A DNA stretch of 64,000 nucleotides from Eublepharis macularius (taxonomy: Eukaryota > Chordata > Lepidosauria > Squamata > Eublepharidae), in NCBI RefSeq assembly GCF_028583425.1, contig NC_072791.1, positions 13,473,868-13,537,867 on the forward strand, in the 5' to 3' direction. The position numbers were made by a program, and so were the translations under genes. How positions within the stretch are numbered: the first letter of the stretch is position 1; every line of letters begins with the position of its first letter. Of this stretch, positions 30,777 through 41,574 are shown piece by piece. The notes under the pieces are model-generated. The model had not been told where the DNA came from, ran no database searches, and saw only the letters and a program-made list of their open reading frames with translations.

Positions 30777-30990
30777 CTGACCTGGATATCCCAGGAGAAC
30801 CCGATCTTGTCAGATCTCAGAAGCTAAACAGGGTTGGCCTTGGTTAGTAATTGGATGGGAGACCTCCAAAGAAGATCAGGGTTGCAGAAGCAGGGAATGG
30901 CAAACAATTTCTGTCAATCTCTTGACCTTGAAAACTAGAGCAGGGGTCGCCATAAGTCAGCTATGACTTGAGGGCAGGATTTCATTTTCA
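30777..30990 (+). mobile_element. 5S-rRNA-derived SINE, near complete
   Basis: Head CCCGATCTTGTCAGATCTCA, 'gaagctaaacagggttggcc', 'ttggatgggagacc' follow 5S rRNA order; the body has 'ataagtcagctatgacttgag'. Confidence 0.9.
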
Positions 30991-31474
30991 TAGTTGTACA
31001 ACACCACCATAAAATGGCTGCCATGGGAGGTAGGCTCTCCAGTTAAAAGTTGAATTGGCAGGCTCTCCAGTTAAAAGGATCAAGTACTACAAGGTGCAAA
31101 AGATCTCCCCGAGTCCCTACAGAACTGCTGCTGTTGAGAATAGATGATACTGACCTTGATGGACCAAAGGTCAAGCTTAGTAGAAGGCAGCTTTGTAAGG
31201 TCATCTGGGAACTGTGGAAAGGAAGAGCTCCATTATTGCCAAGAATGGCAGCTCATACTTCCCAGTCACTTATTTCTCTCTCTCTCTCTCTCTCTGCCTC
31301 ATCTCTTCTTCAGGATGAGAGCAATTCTGTCAGTGGCAAAATGAGTCTAGTGTGCAAACCAGTTAGTACAGATCTGCAATGTGTCCTTCCTTTCCAAATC
31401 TAGCCAGATGGTTGAGGAGTCTGATGGGTGGGTCAGCAAAAATAATTCACATCTAAAGGAAAGAGGAGGCTGAA
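30991..31474. other. Unassigned sequence with (CT)n
   Basis: A (CT) run of about 22 bp lies at 31275-31297. Otherwise unassigned. Confidence 0.35.
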
Positions 31475-31712
31475 TGAGTTAACAACAACAACAACAACAA
31501 CAACTGTGCTTATATACTGCTCCTCTAGACAGATTAGTGCCTCACTCAGAGCAGTGAACAAGTTAGTGTTATTATTGTCCCCACAATACAGCTGGGGACC
31601 TGGGGCTGAGAGGAGTGGCTTACCCAAGGCCACCTACTGAGCTCATGGCAGTAGTGGGATTCGAACCAGTAGAGTGCTGATTCACAGCTGAACCACTTAA
31701 CCACTGTGCTAT
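31475..31712 (-). mobile_element. S1 tRNA-derived SINE
   Basis: Inverted (AAC)n tail, body and B box (GGATTCGAACC), ending in the inverted head 'cacttaaccactgtgct'. Confidence 0.85.
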
Positions 31713-33167
31713 GTGAATTCATTTAAAAACTGGTGAAACGGGAGAACATGACTGCTGGTTATGGTTGTGTTGGGGGTGAGCAGGGAATTGATTGGCTGAA
31801 CTGCTGCAGTGTCATGGAATGTCCACCAGCTTTAGACTGTGGAGGAGGAAGGATGAGGTACATCATGCTGAAAATCAATCCAGCTGCTATGAAGTAAGTG
31901 GGAGGTAAATTTGACTGTGGGGATTTTTTTTTTTTTACTTAAGACCCATGAATCATATACTGCGCTTGAGAAGGGGGATGGAAAAGTGAGGAAGCCTTCT
32001 CTTTGTGTTCTGATTCAAAACGACAAAGCAAGTAATAAAACTGTCATTTACATATAATTAAATCAGTTTCACGAACAGAGAAATGTGACATGCTTGTTTG
32101 TGGGCCTGAAGTCTGTTTCTACCTCACCATAAAAGAGCTGATAAAAAAATTGTGGCCCATTGAGGTTGTAATATGAACTGACATACAAAAATTGCTCAAA
32201 GCACATCTGCTTAGTTACATAATGCTGGGATCTCGAGTAATTTTAGAAACTGGGTTTACTGCACAAATAGAACCATTTCTGGCGAGATGCTTAAAGCGGG
32301 AGGGGAGGAAAAAATTAAGGCAAATTTACCAGAAAAGCTGTCATCGCTGTATGCACAAGTAAATTATTTTCCAAAAGACACAAGAAGACAAACATACCAG
32401 TGTGTTTCTATTTGCTTTTCAAAGAATCCTGGTATAAAAATGCTGGGATTCTTGAATAACAGCTCTATTTTGTACTTTTCAGCTTCTTTCCGTAAAGAAG
32501 ACAGCTTTTAATTTCCAAATCAAACTTTCCATCTTGTCACATGTAGACCAATGCTTTTCAAAATAAGATGCTGTGTTAATATTGTGCATTTTCAGTTACA
32601 TTCTAGGTGTTTTCTCTCCCTCTTCTCTTTCCGTTCAGCTTTACATAACCGCATTCAGGAAATCCAGGCTATGGGTATCCTAAAATAACCTCTTCAGGCA
32701 GCACTCATTAAAATGACTATAAATAAATCTCAGCCTCTACTAGATTTCCCCCCTCTTCTTAATGCAATCATGTGGTTGTTCTGTAGTAAATTGAATGGAG
32801 CAGTAGTTGACAGCGATGCTATCTCGCAAACATGTAGGGAATACTCTGACAGGTTTTTTAAGCTTCTCTTGATGGAGTGATTGCATTGTTTATCTTAAAA
32901 AAGAATTGCAAAAAAGACAGCCTAAATGCTCAGGATCAGTTTCAAAGATCACATTTCTGGGACCTGGAAACCAGCCCGTCACAGTGGTTATTATCATGAG
33001 TCACTTTTGTGTTTGCACAAAAAACACCTGAGGTTTGTAACTCCAGTGTCCCCCTCCAGCACTTCACAGATGAAAAATACGGACACTCTTGTTGCTATGC
33101 TCACTTCCAAGGCCCACCTCCTCACCCACACATGCTGTTGCAGGCTCCAGTCCACTTGCTGTGAATT
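31713..33167. other. Longest repeat-poor stretch; candidate conserved noncoding DNA
   Basis: From about 31930 to 32930 I find no member of any repeat family seen elsewhere here, and the sequence is AT-rich with no sustained frame. This is the best place in the window to look for cross-species conservation. Confidence 0.35.
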
Positions 33168-33175
33168 GTTGTGAT

Positions 33176-33372
33176 CAGGGCTTTTTTTCAGCTGGAACGC
33201 AGTGGAACGGAGTTCCGGAACCTCTTGAAAACATTCACATGGCTGGTGGCCCCGCCCCCTGATCTCCAGACAGAGGGGAGTTGAGATTGCCCTCCGCGCC
33301 GCCATGTGACCATTTTCTCCCGATGGCAACCCACTGAGTTCCACCACCTCTTTTCCCAGAAAAAAAGCCCTG
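33176..33372. mobile_element. hAT-type MITE, CAGGGCTTTTTT family, short copy
   Basis: Flanked by GTTGTGAT and GTAGTGAT (7 of 8). It lacks one of the two GC-box arms, probably through an internal deletion between the inverted arms. Confidence 0.85.
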
Positions 33373-33609
33373 GTAGTGATCATTTACTCCGTAATAACCT
33401 CGTCAAAGTGGCACTGTAACGAGACCAGGCGGTGGCTTCAGGCGGTAGATTATGGGCAATGACTGTCTCTGCCTCCGTTTCTGTCATCACTTTCTCGTCC
33501 TTGCCACCCTGATCTTGGACTCCTCACCACCACCTTTTCTTCATTCCCACCCAGGAGCTTGCTGATGTCGCACAATGGTAGCACTACTCGTAACATGCCA
33601 CTTACTGCT

Positions 33610-33715
33610 GGAGACCTTATTTATTTATTTAGATTTCTATTCCACCCTCCCAACGGAGGGCTCAGGGTGGATTACAGCATATTAAAACACATTCAAGTTA
33701 ATTTATACAGTTAAA
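33610..33715 (-). mobile_element. LINE/SINE 3' tail fragment
   Basis: Inverted tail (tatttatttagatttctattcc…gggctcagggtggattaca) as found at the ends of L2-type elements here. Confidence 0.5.
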
Positions 33716-33718
33716 ACC

Positions 33719-33852
33719 ATAATATAATATAATATAATATAATATAATATAATATAATATAATATAATATAATATAATATAATATAATATAATATAATAT
33801 AATATAATATAATATAATATAATATAATATAATATAATATAATATAATATAA
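33719..33852 (+). repeat. (AATAT)n pentanucleotide array, about 26 units
   Basis: Nearly perfect 5-bp repeat over 133 bp, followed by AT-rich flank. The Tyr/Ile minus-strand frame across it is an artefact. Confidence 0.95.
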
Positions 33853-33924
33853 AAATATAAATATATATATTCAGATGACGGCAATCAATAGCAGCAGACA
33901 CAACTTGACACGATAAGGTGGTGG

Positions 33925-34125
33925 ACAACCTTAGTAGGGAGGGATTCAGATTTTATTCTTCTCCATTTTTCTCCATTTTTCTGCCGGTGGAGGCCAAGCT
34001 TGACCTCAACCATATACCTGGTGGAACATCTCTGTCTTACAGGCCCAGCGAAATGATAACACATCCTGCTGGGCCGTGGTATCAGTAGACAGAGAGTTCC
34101 ACCAGGCTGATGTTCATCTGTCGGG
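33925..34125 (-). mobile_element. L2-like LINE fragment
   Basis: Inverted L2 3' blocks (ggtggaacatctctgtcttaca; gagttccaccagg) comparable with 3100-3200. Confidence 0.55.
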
Positions 34126-34409
34126 TGTGTTGTCACCGTGACGTGACTGTGAAGAGAAGGACTGTTTTGGTGCTTGTGTATTTCTGATACACATGCATGA
34201 AATTAAAAGGTAGAAGATTAATTGTCAGCTGTATTTAATGGGTAGAAGAGCTGTTAGTGCCAAATTATTTGCTTAGATTCCCTGGAGTTTTTCTGTGGGT
34301 AGAAAGATTTCCACTCGTGGAGTGCAACTTCCTCACGTCTCTCCCTCCTATGGCAGCTTGAAATGCTCCCCCCTATCTTGTTCCTGTAGCATCTTGCCTC
34401 TCATATTCA

Positions 34410-34450
34410 ACTAGCAATGAAGCCCATTGTGGGAAAAAATACAACAGGCT
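34410..34450 (+). other. Short hairpin-bearing boundary sequence
   Basis: GCCCATTGTG and ACAACAGGC can pair around 'ggaaaaaat'. It precedes the minisatellite; a TATATAGTAGGA end lies near 35575. The two may be the ends of one element that carries the array; this is a guess. Confidence 0.3.
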
Positions 34451-34454
34451 CTAG

Positions 34455-35105
34455 AAAGGGGAGGGCATGCTGGTGGGCATTTCCTCCTCCATCACTGATC
34501 CTGGCCAGTGAAGGCAGGGGAGGAGGGTACGGCCACTTCCTCTGCACCTGATCTCGGCTGAGTGAAGGGGGTGGGCATTGCCTCCTCCATTACTGATCCT
34601 GGCCAGTGAAGGCAGGGGAGGAGGGTACGGCCACTTCCTCTGCACCTGATCTCAGCTGAGTGAAGGGGGTGGGCGTTCCCTCCTCCATTACTGATCCTGG
34701 TCAGTGAAGGCAGGGGAGGAGGGTACGGCCACTTCCTCTGCACCTGATCTCGGCTGAGTGAAGGGGGTGGGCGTTCCCTCCTCCATCACTGATCCTGGCC
34801 AGTGAAGGCAGGGGAGGAGGGTACGGCTACTTCCTCTGCACCTGATCTCGGCTGAGTGAAGGGGGTGGGCGTTCCCTCCTCCATCACTGATCCTGGCCAG
34901 TGAAGGCAGGGGAGGAGGGTACGGCCACTTCCTCTGCACCTGATCTTGGCTGAGTGAAGGGGGTGGGCATTGCCTCCTGCTCCGCACCTGATCCCAGCTG
35001 GGTGAAGGCAGGGTCGGGCATTACCACCTGCTCCACTCCTGTTCCCAGCTGGCTGAAGGCGGGAGGCGGGTATTGCTGCCTGCTCCACACCTGATCCTGG
35101 CCTGG
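34455..35105 (+). repeat. Minisatellite with 98-bp higher-order unit
   Basis: The block GGGTACGGCCACTTCCTCTG recurs at an exact 98-bp spacing five times (34525, 34623, 34721, 34819, 34917). Each 98-mer looks like two diverged ~49-bp halves sharing 'ctgatc…ggc…gtgaagg'. After 34975 the array continues as degenerate ~50-bp single units. The repetitive minus-strand frames are by-products. Confidence 0.9.
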
Positions 35106-35142
35106 GCTTCCCACCGTGGCGCGCTCTCTGGAGGTCTGGCTG

Positions 35143-35561
35143 CCTCATCTGGGCTTCCCTCCACAGCAGCACCCTCTGTAGATGCACCAGGGTAGGAAGT
35201 GAGTTCTTGAATAAAAAAAAGGTGCGCAAGCACTGAGTCATTACTGACCCATGGGTGGGGGGAATGTCGCATCACGACATTTTCTTGGTAGACTTTTTAC
35301 GGGGTGGTTTGCCATTGCCTTCCCCAGTCATCTACACTTTACCCCCAGGAAACTGGGTACTCATTTTACCGACCTTAGAAGGATGGAAGGCTGAGTCAAC
35401 CTTGAGCTGGCTACCTGAACCCAGCTTCCGCCAGGATCGAACTCAGGTCGTGAGCTTGGGCAGCAGTACTGCTGCTTACCACTCTGCGCCTCATCTGGGC
35501 TTCCCTCCACAGCAACACCCTCTGTAGGCGCACCAGGGTAGGAAGTGAGTTGCCTTGAATA
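35143..35561. repeat. ~70-bp direct duplication flanking a SINE
   Basis: The segment starting GCCTCATCTGGGCTTCCCTC and running through 'caccagggtaggaagtgagtt' occurs at 35143-35212 and again at 35488-35559, with the SINE between. Few differences separate the copies. Confidence 0.8.
35213..35487 (-). mobile_element. Sauria-type SINE
   Basis: Inverted BovB-like 3' end (AGTCATTACTGACCCATGGG), body and tRNA-like head (cttaccactctgcgcc). Near full length. Confidence 0.85.
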
Positions 35562-35664
35562 CGCTTAGCCTTTTATATAGTAGGATGTACCCAAGCCGTC
35601 ATATGGTGAAGTTTTTGGAAGTCAACCATCAACTGAGTGAGCTATCTGGTGCCCTGAGAATTCA

Positions 35665-35855
35665 TTTATTTACACCCCACTTTTTCCCCAATAGGATCCC
35701 AAAGCAGCCTGCTATGTAATTCTTCATGCCTCTTTTTAATCTTTACAACAGCTCTGTAAGGTAGGCTACCCAGAGAATGATTTGCCAAACAAACTTCCAT
35801 GACAGAGTGGGGATTCAAATCCAGGACTCCCTGATGATCTAACCACTACCCCATT
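35665..35855 (-). mobile_element. S3 tRNA-derived SINE
   Basis: Inverted tail, 'ctgtaaggtaggctac' body and 'gatctaaccactacccc' head. Confidence 0.65.
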
Positions 35856-36307
35856 TTTATTTCAAAACCTGATGGTCAGGGCCAAAGCCTAAGGAAGAAA
35901 GCATTTCTAGGGCACATGTGATTGACCACAAAAGCACTGTACAGCGCACAACTTGCCGTTTGTACCAGGGTTACCACTAAGCTTGGAGAAAAATGTCCTG
36001 TCTCTTTAATCGGGGCCTAATAGGCAGCGAACCGTTTCATGGCTAAATAACATTGCCTGGTAAATAACATCTCATTTAAGCATCTTTGAAAGGGTCATAT
36101 TTATCTCCAGGCCAGTTGGCAACCCTTTTTGGCATACTGTATAGCAAGTATGTTTTTAATCGATTGGAGGAGAAGGAAATTATCCCACTATATCTTTCAC
36201 CTCAGAAGACTTTCCTAGCGTTTCAAACTGTGCAGGAATGTGAGTGGCAGAGGAACAAGGAGGTGGAGCTAAGCCAACAACCTGGAGGGGGAAATGTCCT
36301 GTTCCCT
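35856..36307. other. Unassigned sequence
   Basis: No clear repeat or gene. 'ccagttggcaaccc' near 36115 may be a hAT relic. Confidence 0.3.
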
Positions 36308-36535
36308 TGGGGTTGGTGGAGACTGCTGTCAAGTCATAGCTGATTTATGGCGACCCCTGGTGGGGTTTTCATGGCAAGAGACTAAAAGAGGTGGTTTGCC
36401 ATTGCCTGCCTCAACCCTGGTCTTCAATGGCGGTCTCCCATCTAATAACTGACCACGGCTGACCTTGCTTAGCTTCCAAGAGTTGACGAGATTGGGCTCA
36501 TCTGGCTTAATAGGACGTTATATAGCAGTCACGCA
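36308..36535 (-). mobile_element. 5S-rRNA-derived SINE
   Basis: Inverted body (caagtcatagctgatttatgg; gtggtttgccattgcc) and 5S head (cttgcttagcttcc…gacgag). Confidence 0.85.
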
Positions 36536-37536
36536 CGCTCAGCCTAACCAACCTCCCAGGGTTGCTGAAAGTGATAAATAAATCATTCTATAGGCTCCAG
36601 AAACCTAATTATAGGATTCCATGTTTGGGCCGCTAGCAGAGTCTATTGTGTGGCATAGGAAGCGTGATTATAGGTGGTTGTGAGCTGGTTCTGCTGGCTG
36701 GTGTGTGTGCAGGGCTGAAAATAACAAAAGCATACACTTGTTTTATATTTAGAAAAGAAATAAGAGTTCTTCATTGCAGGAACTCCATACTCTGATAGGA
36801 AAGGAGAAGAGAGAGATCCTAACTACTCATTTAGTCTAAGGATGGACATGGATGGCAGAGCAAGGCCTGCATCCATGCTGCCAACATGGAGGGAGGAGAA
36901 GGAAAGAAGTGTTGCCTGGAACAATGCCAGGAAGAGGAGGAGGAAGAGGGAGGAAGTCAGGAGGAGGAAATCCTGAGAATAGCAGTCTGCATATTAAAGG
37001 ACAGTCAGAGCAGTAAACAACAGTAAACAGAAAACAGAGTGCCCTGACCGCTCTATCTTTCTAACTCTTTGATTTGTCCCCCTCTGAAACCTGAGGAGAG
37101 AGACAGTGCAGAATCCTCCTCTTCCTACAGAAAGGATAATAAAATGAAGGAGGAGAGAACAATGGAAGCCACTCTGGGGGGAAGGTGAGGTATAAAGGAA
37201 GCTGAGACAAAACACCCCTGCTGTTGCTTTGCCTTTAACAACGACAGACTCCAGCAACTAATCTCATGCCTTTCAAAAACTCACCCAGCTGAAGATTGAA
37301 TGGTTGCTGAAGACGCAGCTACAGGGGCTGGATGGAAATATGGCAACCTGAGACTGTGCTTTGCTCTCTACAGGGTTTCTGATGGAGGATCTTGTAGGCC
37401 CTTTATTTCTCTTTCTCCTTGAACACCTGAAAAGGTCCCTGAAGGTTAAGGTGACTGTATGCAAATTTTTTGCCTTTAAGAACTGTGTCCAAGAAGCAAT
37501 TTTAACAGGCATCGCTCGCTTCTGCCAGACCAGTTG
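36536..37536. other. Unassigned sequence
   Basis: Purine-rich in parts (36890-36975). No repeat or gene recognised. Confidence 0.3.
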
Positions 37537-37660
37537 AATGAAATCCTGCTCTCAAGTCATAGCTGACTTACGGTGAACCCTGGTGGGGTTTTCATGGTAA
37601 GAGACTAACAGAGGTGGTTTGCATGCCTCTGCAACCCTGGTCTTTGTTGGAGGTCAGCTA
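37537..37660 (-). mobile_element. 5S-rRNA-derived SINE, body only
   Basis: Same inverted body as 36308, lacking the 5S head. A separate inverted 5S head fragment is at about 38860-38905. Confidence 0.75.
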
Positions 37661-38289
37661 CACCTACCTAAATTCTTACACCAGTGTTAACAGCACAGAA
37701 GGAGTCTTATCCGTTTGGCTTCTTCCGTGGAAGGAGTTAGGTGGAGTACCTTTTCAAGAAAAGAGTGACTTCCCTTTACTTTGTTGTTAGGGGACAGTTG
37801 TTGTTCTTTGGGTTTGTGTTTGGCAATACATGCAGGTGGCAATACAAAGTAGAACAACAGCTGTTTAATCATGACTGACGTATCTGTGCCAAACAGAACT
37901 ATGGCTTGGATCCAAGGGAGCATTTCTACGGATAGAATGACTTCCACCTGCAGGGTGTGACTTTCTTGTCTTTCCCCGCTGCAGCTCAACACAGCCCCTT
38001 AATGTTGCTCTTGGAGAACAGGGGGCTCCTAGTAACAGAATTTTTTTGGAGGGGGGGTGCGTTTTGAGCTGCAGCAGGAGGTGAGAAAGCATTCTGTCTA
38101 TAGGCAGAAATAATTGGATCTAAACCAAGGCTATCGATACTTGCCGTTTTGTCCAAAGGACTTTGCATATATTATTAATCCTTACAACAACCCTGCAAGG
38201 AAAGCCAGCATTTTGTTGTCTTCATGCCACTATTGAACTCAAGGCAACATATGTGGGAATTCCAAGCAGAAATGACATCTGAGGAGTGA
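37661..38289. other. Unassigned sequence
   Basis: No repeat or gene recognised. Confidence 0.3.
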
Positions 38290-38755
38290 TGTAACAGAGG
38301 TTTACAGGATTATGCATGGGATAGAGAGGGTAGAGAAAAAGGTATTTTTCTCCCTTTCTCACAACACAAGAACTCGTGGGCACTCAATGAAATTGCTGAG
38401 CAGTCGGGTTAGAACGGATAAAAGGAAGTACTTCTTCACCCAAAGGGTGATTAATACATGGAATTCACTGCCTCAGGAGGTGATGGCAGCTTCAAGAGGG
38501 GATTGGATAAACATATGGAGCAGAGGTCCATCAGTGGCTATTAGCCGCACGGTATAGATGGAACTCTCTGTCTAGGGCAATGATGCTCTGTATTCTTGGT
38601 GTTGGGGGAGGGGTAATCAGTGGGAGGGATTCTAGTGTCCCTTCCCCACTGGCAGACCTCCTGAGGACACCTGGCTTTTAGGCCACTGTGTGACACAGAG
38701 TGTTGGACTGGATGGGCCATTGGCCTGATCCAACATGGCTTTTCTTCTTGCCCTC
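38290..38755 (+). mobile_element. CR1/L2-clade LINE 3' end
   Basis: Encodes LSHNTRTRGHSMKLLSSRVR then YFFTQRVINTWNSLPQEV, a familiar tail of CR1-clade reverse transcriptases. The 3' UTR ends 'gatccaacatggcttttctt'. Confidence 0.85.
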
Positions 38756-38756
38756 C

Positions 38757-38848
38757 ATGCATCTGACAAAGAGAACTGTGATTCTCAAAAGCTTATGCTA
38801 CAATAAAGTTGGTTAGTCTTAAAGGTGCTACTGGACTCTTTTTGATTT
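38757..38848 (+). mobile_element. Lineage A element, single arm, tail-less
   Basis: Carries GCAT, CTGACAA, GAGAA / TTCTC around CTGTGA, then AAAAGCTTATGC and GGTTAGTCTTAAAGGTGCTA. It stops before the CAGACTAACACGG tail. Confidence 0.7.
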
Positions 38849-39034
38849 CTCTTATGTAGGTCTCCCATCCAGGCATTGGCCACACTCAGCCCTGCTTAGC
38901 TTTAGCAAATTTACTGTTTCATGTGCCTTCAGTCCACATACTGGGCCAGATTAAGCCTCTAAATCAGTTGTGGGCTGAGCCTCACAGACCATGATTTGGA
39001 TCAACTGCAGTGTTTCCTCTGATGACGGTCTATC

Positions 39035-39205
39035 TTCATTTATACCCTGCCTTTCCCCCAATGGGGATCCAAGGTTGTTTACATTGTTCTCCATTTTCTC
39101 CTCACAACAATCCTGTAAAGTAGGTTAGTCTGGCCCAAAGTTATCCAGTGAATTTCCATGGCAGAGTAGGGATTTGAACTGACACTCTGACTGCATCATA
39201 CTGGT
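39035..39205 (-). mobile_element. S3 tRNA-derived SINE
   Basis: Inverted tail (ataccctgcctttcccccaat) and body (gtaaagtaggttagtctggcc). Confidence 0.65.
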
Positions 39206-39558
39206 TTTTACAATTTTCTTGCTGCAGCCCCAAATATTCTCCCAAATGCTGTTCTTAGAAGTCTTGCCTAGGAAAGCTAGGTCTCACACCCACTCCAGTT
39301 CCTTCTACTGTCACTCAGTTGGATGGCAAAAGGAAATTATGAAGGGAATGGAGGTGGCAATTGGCATTGTGCTGGCATAGAGTCTGGGGCAAATGGTAGA
39401 ACATAACCCCTACACAATGACATCACTTCTGGATTGCCCTGGAAGTGATGTCACCACAACTCTGTGGTCAGGTGTCGCCAGTGAGACCTTCCCTCAACAT
39501 GGGTGGCCTGTTTCCCAGACGTAGCCTTTTGAGGAGACATTTTGGGCTGCAGCAGAGT
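39206..39558. other. Unassigned sequence with a TGACATCACTTC pair
   Basis: At 39418-39460, TGACATCACTTCTGGA faces TGGAAGTGATGTCA across a short spacer. Confidence 0.4.
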
Positions 39559-39838
39559 AGAGTTGCCAACTTGGATTGGGAAATTCCTGGAGATTTGGGG
39601 GGGTGGAGTCTGTGGAGAGTGAAGGGTTGCCAGGTTCAGGTTGGGAAATTCCTAGAGATTTGGGGGGGGAGCCTAGAGAGGGTGGAGTTTGGGGAGGGGA
39701 GGGGCCTCAGAATGGTATAATGGTATAGAGTCCACCCTCCAAAGCTACCATTTTCTCCAGGGGAACTGATCTCTGTCACCTGGAGTTCAATTGTAATCCA
39801 GGAGATCTCCAGCCACCACCTGGAGGCTGACAATCCTA
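39559..39838 (+). mobile_element. hAT-type MITE (AGGGTTGCCA family): partial plus full copy in tandem
   Basis: The first ~60 bp repeat the family start (AGAGTTGCCAACTTGGATTG), then a complete copy begins AGGGTTGCCAGGTTCAGGTT and ends 'aggctgacaatccta'. Probably a nested or locally duplicated copy. Confidence 0.75.
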
Positions 39839-40370
39839 GGGGGAGGCAAGAAAATCATCCTCTATCCGTGGAAACACTTCAGTGTATCCAACCATGATGC
39901 TTGCCTCAGACTACTTCTTAATTGAGAATTTGAACTAAGGCCTACCAGGTTTGTAGTTGCACTCTTAACTTTACAGCTGGATATAATGTGGAAATAAACT
40001 ATAGTTTGCAATGATCAAGTGGACTGGATCTTTTTCTCGCTTGCTGGAACTTGTTGAGTTTTGCATTGCACTTGATTCATAGATAGCAAAGTTCCCCAGT
40101 TTGCAAAGACCTGTTGTGCAGTCTATTTCGCACCACCTGTAACACTACTGACCTCAGTGCCTTGGCTTAAACTGAAGGTTGCTTTCCCCCAGTGACACAA
40201 AAAGGAAGTGAATTTGTTCAGACTAAGCAGATTTTCTTCCAAGACAAAACAACAATGTAACATTAAAGGAAATACAAATCCTAATCTGAAGAAACAATTG
40301 AGAAGGGTAATTGCATCTTTATCAAGATTGTGTAGCAAGCCAAATCCTGTAGTTCCATTGTGTATTAAAT
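39839..40370. other. Unassigned sequence
   Basis: No repeat or gene recognised. Confidence 0.3.
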
Positions 40371-40561
40371 GGCCGTTTCCACACGGCTTACCTTGTTCTG
40401 GAAAACAGCGAAATCTCGCGTGAAATTGTGCGAGAAGACACTGTTATCGTGTCTTCTTGCACGGTAACAGCGTCTTCTTGCGCGGTAACAGCGTCTTCTC
40501 GCGAGATTTCGTGCGAGATTTCGCTGTTTTTCGGAACAAGGTAAGCCGTGTGGAAATGGCC
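40371..40561. mobile_element. CpG-rich MITE with internal cassettes, 3-bp duplication
   Basis: Ends GGCCGTTTCCACACGGCTTA and its inverse; AAT on both sides. The interior repeats a ~27-bp cassette (GTAACAGCGTCTTCTTGCGC type). TCTCGCGAGA is present at 40497-40506. Confidence 0.85.
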
Positions 40562-40978
40562 AATGTTCTACCGAGCCTGGATTAACTGTTATCTTGAGTA
40601 TGCCATAGATGAGGTTCATTGCCAGTCTAGAACCCATACTTCAGGGCAGTTATTAACAAGATCGCTGTTCTTGATATAACTGACTGATGGCCAAACCAAA
40701 GGCCTTGCCAGGTGCCTGTTTATGAGGGGCAATCTTCTATCAATTGATGCCTTGCCCTCCGATCACCAGCTGATCAATGGAAGGAGCAGGCTGGGGGAAT
40801 GAGGGGGGTGTATGCCCATTGTCGCTACACAATTATGTCACTTCTGGAGCAACCAAGAAGTTACAGAAGTTGCACTGGGGCAGATTCTTTAGCCGAAACT
40901 GCATTTTTTTCACTTATTGTTAAAGAATTGGCCCCAGAGCAATGCTATCATTTCTGGGTCATGCTAGTAGCGATGTCA
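40562..40978. other. Unassigned sequence
   Basis: No repeat or gene recognised; contains old 'tatgtcacttctgg' pieces. Confidence 0.3.
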
Positions 40979-41158
40979 TAGAATCATAGGGTCGGAAGGG
41001 ATCTCCAGGGTCGTCTAATCCAACCCCCTGCACAAAGCAGGAAATTCACAACCACCCCTCCTCCACAGTGACCCCTGTTCTATTACCCTGGGGATGAAAG
41101 AAGAGGCCACAAGAACTAAGCACTGATGTAACCCTTCCTGACCTCCCTCTCATGATCT
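40979..41158 (-). mobile_element. CR1-clade LINE 3' end
   Basis: Starts CATAGAATCATAGGGTCGGA (inverted CR1 3' terminus) and continues as in 12302-12600. Its inner edge supplies the target duplication of the next element. Confidence 0.8.
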
Positions 41159-41273
41159 GCCTAGGTTCACAGAATAGACTGGCAAGTTGGGAGGAAAACC
41201 ACACATGGAGGAAAAAGTAACTTTATGCAATGAAAGTAATAGTGTACAATTCACTCTCTATAAATATAATAAA

Positions 41274-41574
41274 AAAGAGCCCTGTAGCGCAGAGTGGTAA
41301 GCTGCAGTACTGCAGTCCAAGCTCTGTTCACGACCTGAGTTCAATCCTGGCAGAAACTGGGTTCAGGTAGCTGGCTCAAGGTTGACTCAGCCTTCCATCC
41401 TTCTGAGGTCAGTAAAATGAATACCCAGTTTCCTGGGGGTTAAGTGTAGATGACTGGGGAAGGCAATGGCAAACCACCCCCTAACAAAAGTCTGCCAAGA
41501 AAACGTCATGATGTAACGCCCCCCCATGGGTCAGTAATGACTCAGTGCTTGCACAGGGGACTACCTTTACCTTT
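41274..41574 (+). mobile_element. Sauria-type SINE, full length
   Basis: Perfect 12-bp duplication AAATATAATAAA. The tRNA-like head GCCCTGTAGCGCAGAGTGGT leads to the BovB-like 3' end with GGGTCAGTAATGACTCAGTG. It interrupts the left arm of the lineage E element; the uninterrupted partner sequence is at 42102-42125. Confidence 0.95.

Noticed and set aside
33698-33928. Tyr/Ile-rich minus-strand frame
   Set aside because: Pure translation of the AATAT array.
34451-35241. Repetitive minus-strand frames of 64-151 codons
   Set aside because: They follow the 98-bp minisatellite. The unit is not a multiple of three, so each copy shifts frame, and the repeated peptide is a by-product.
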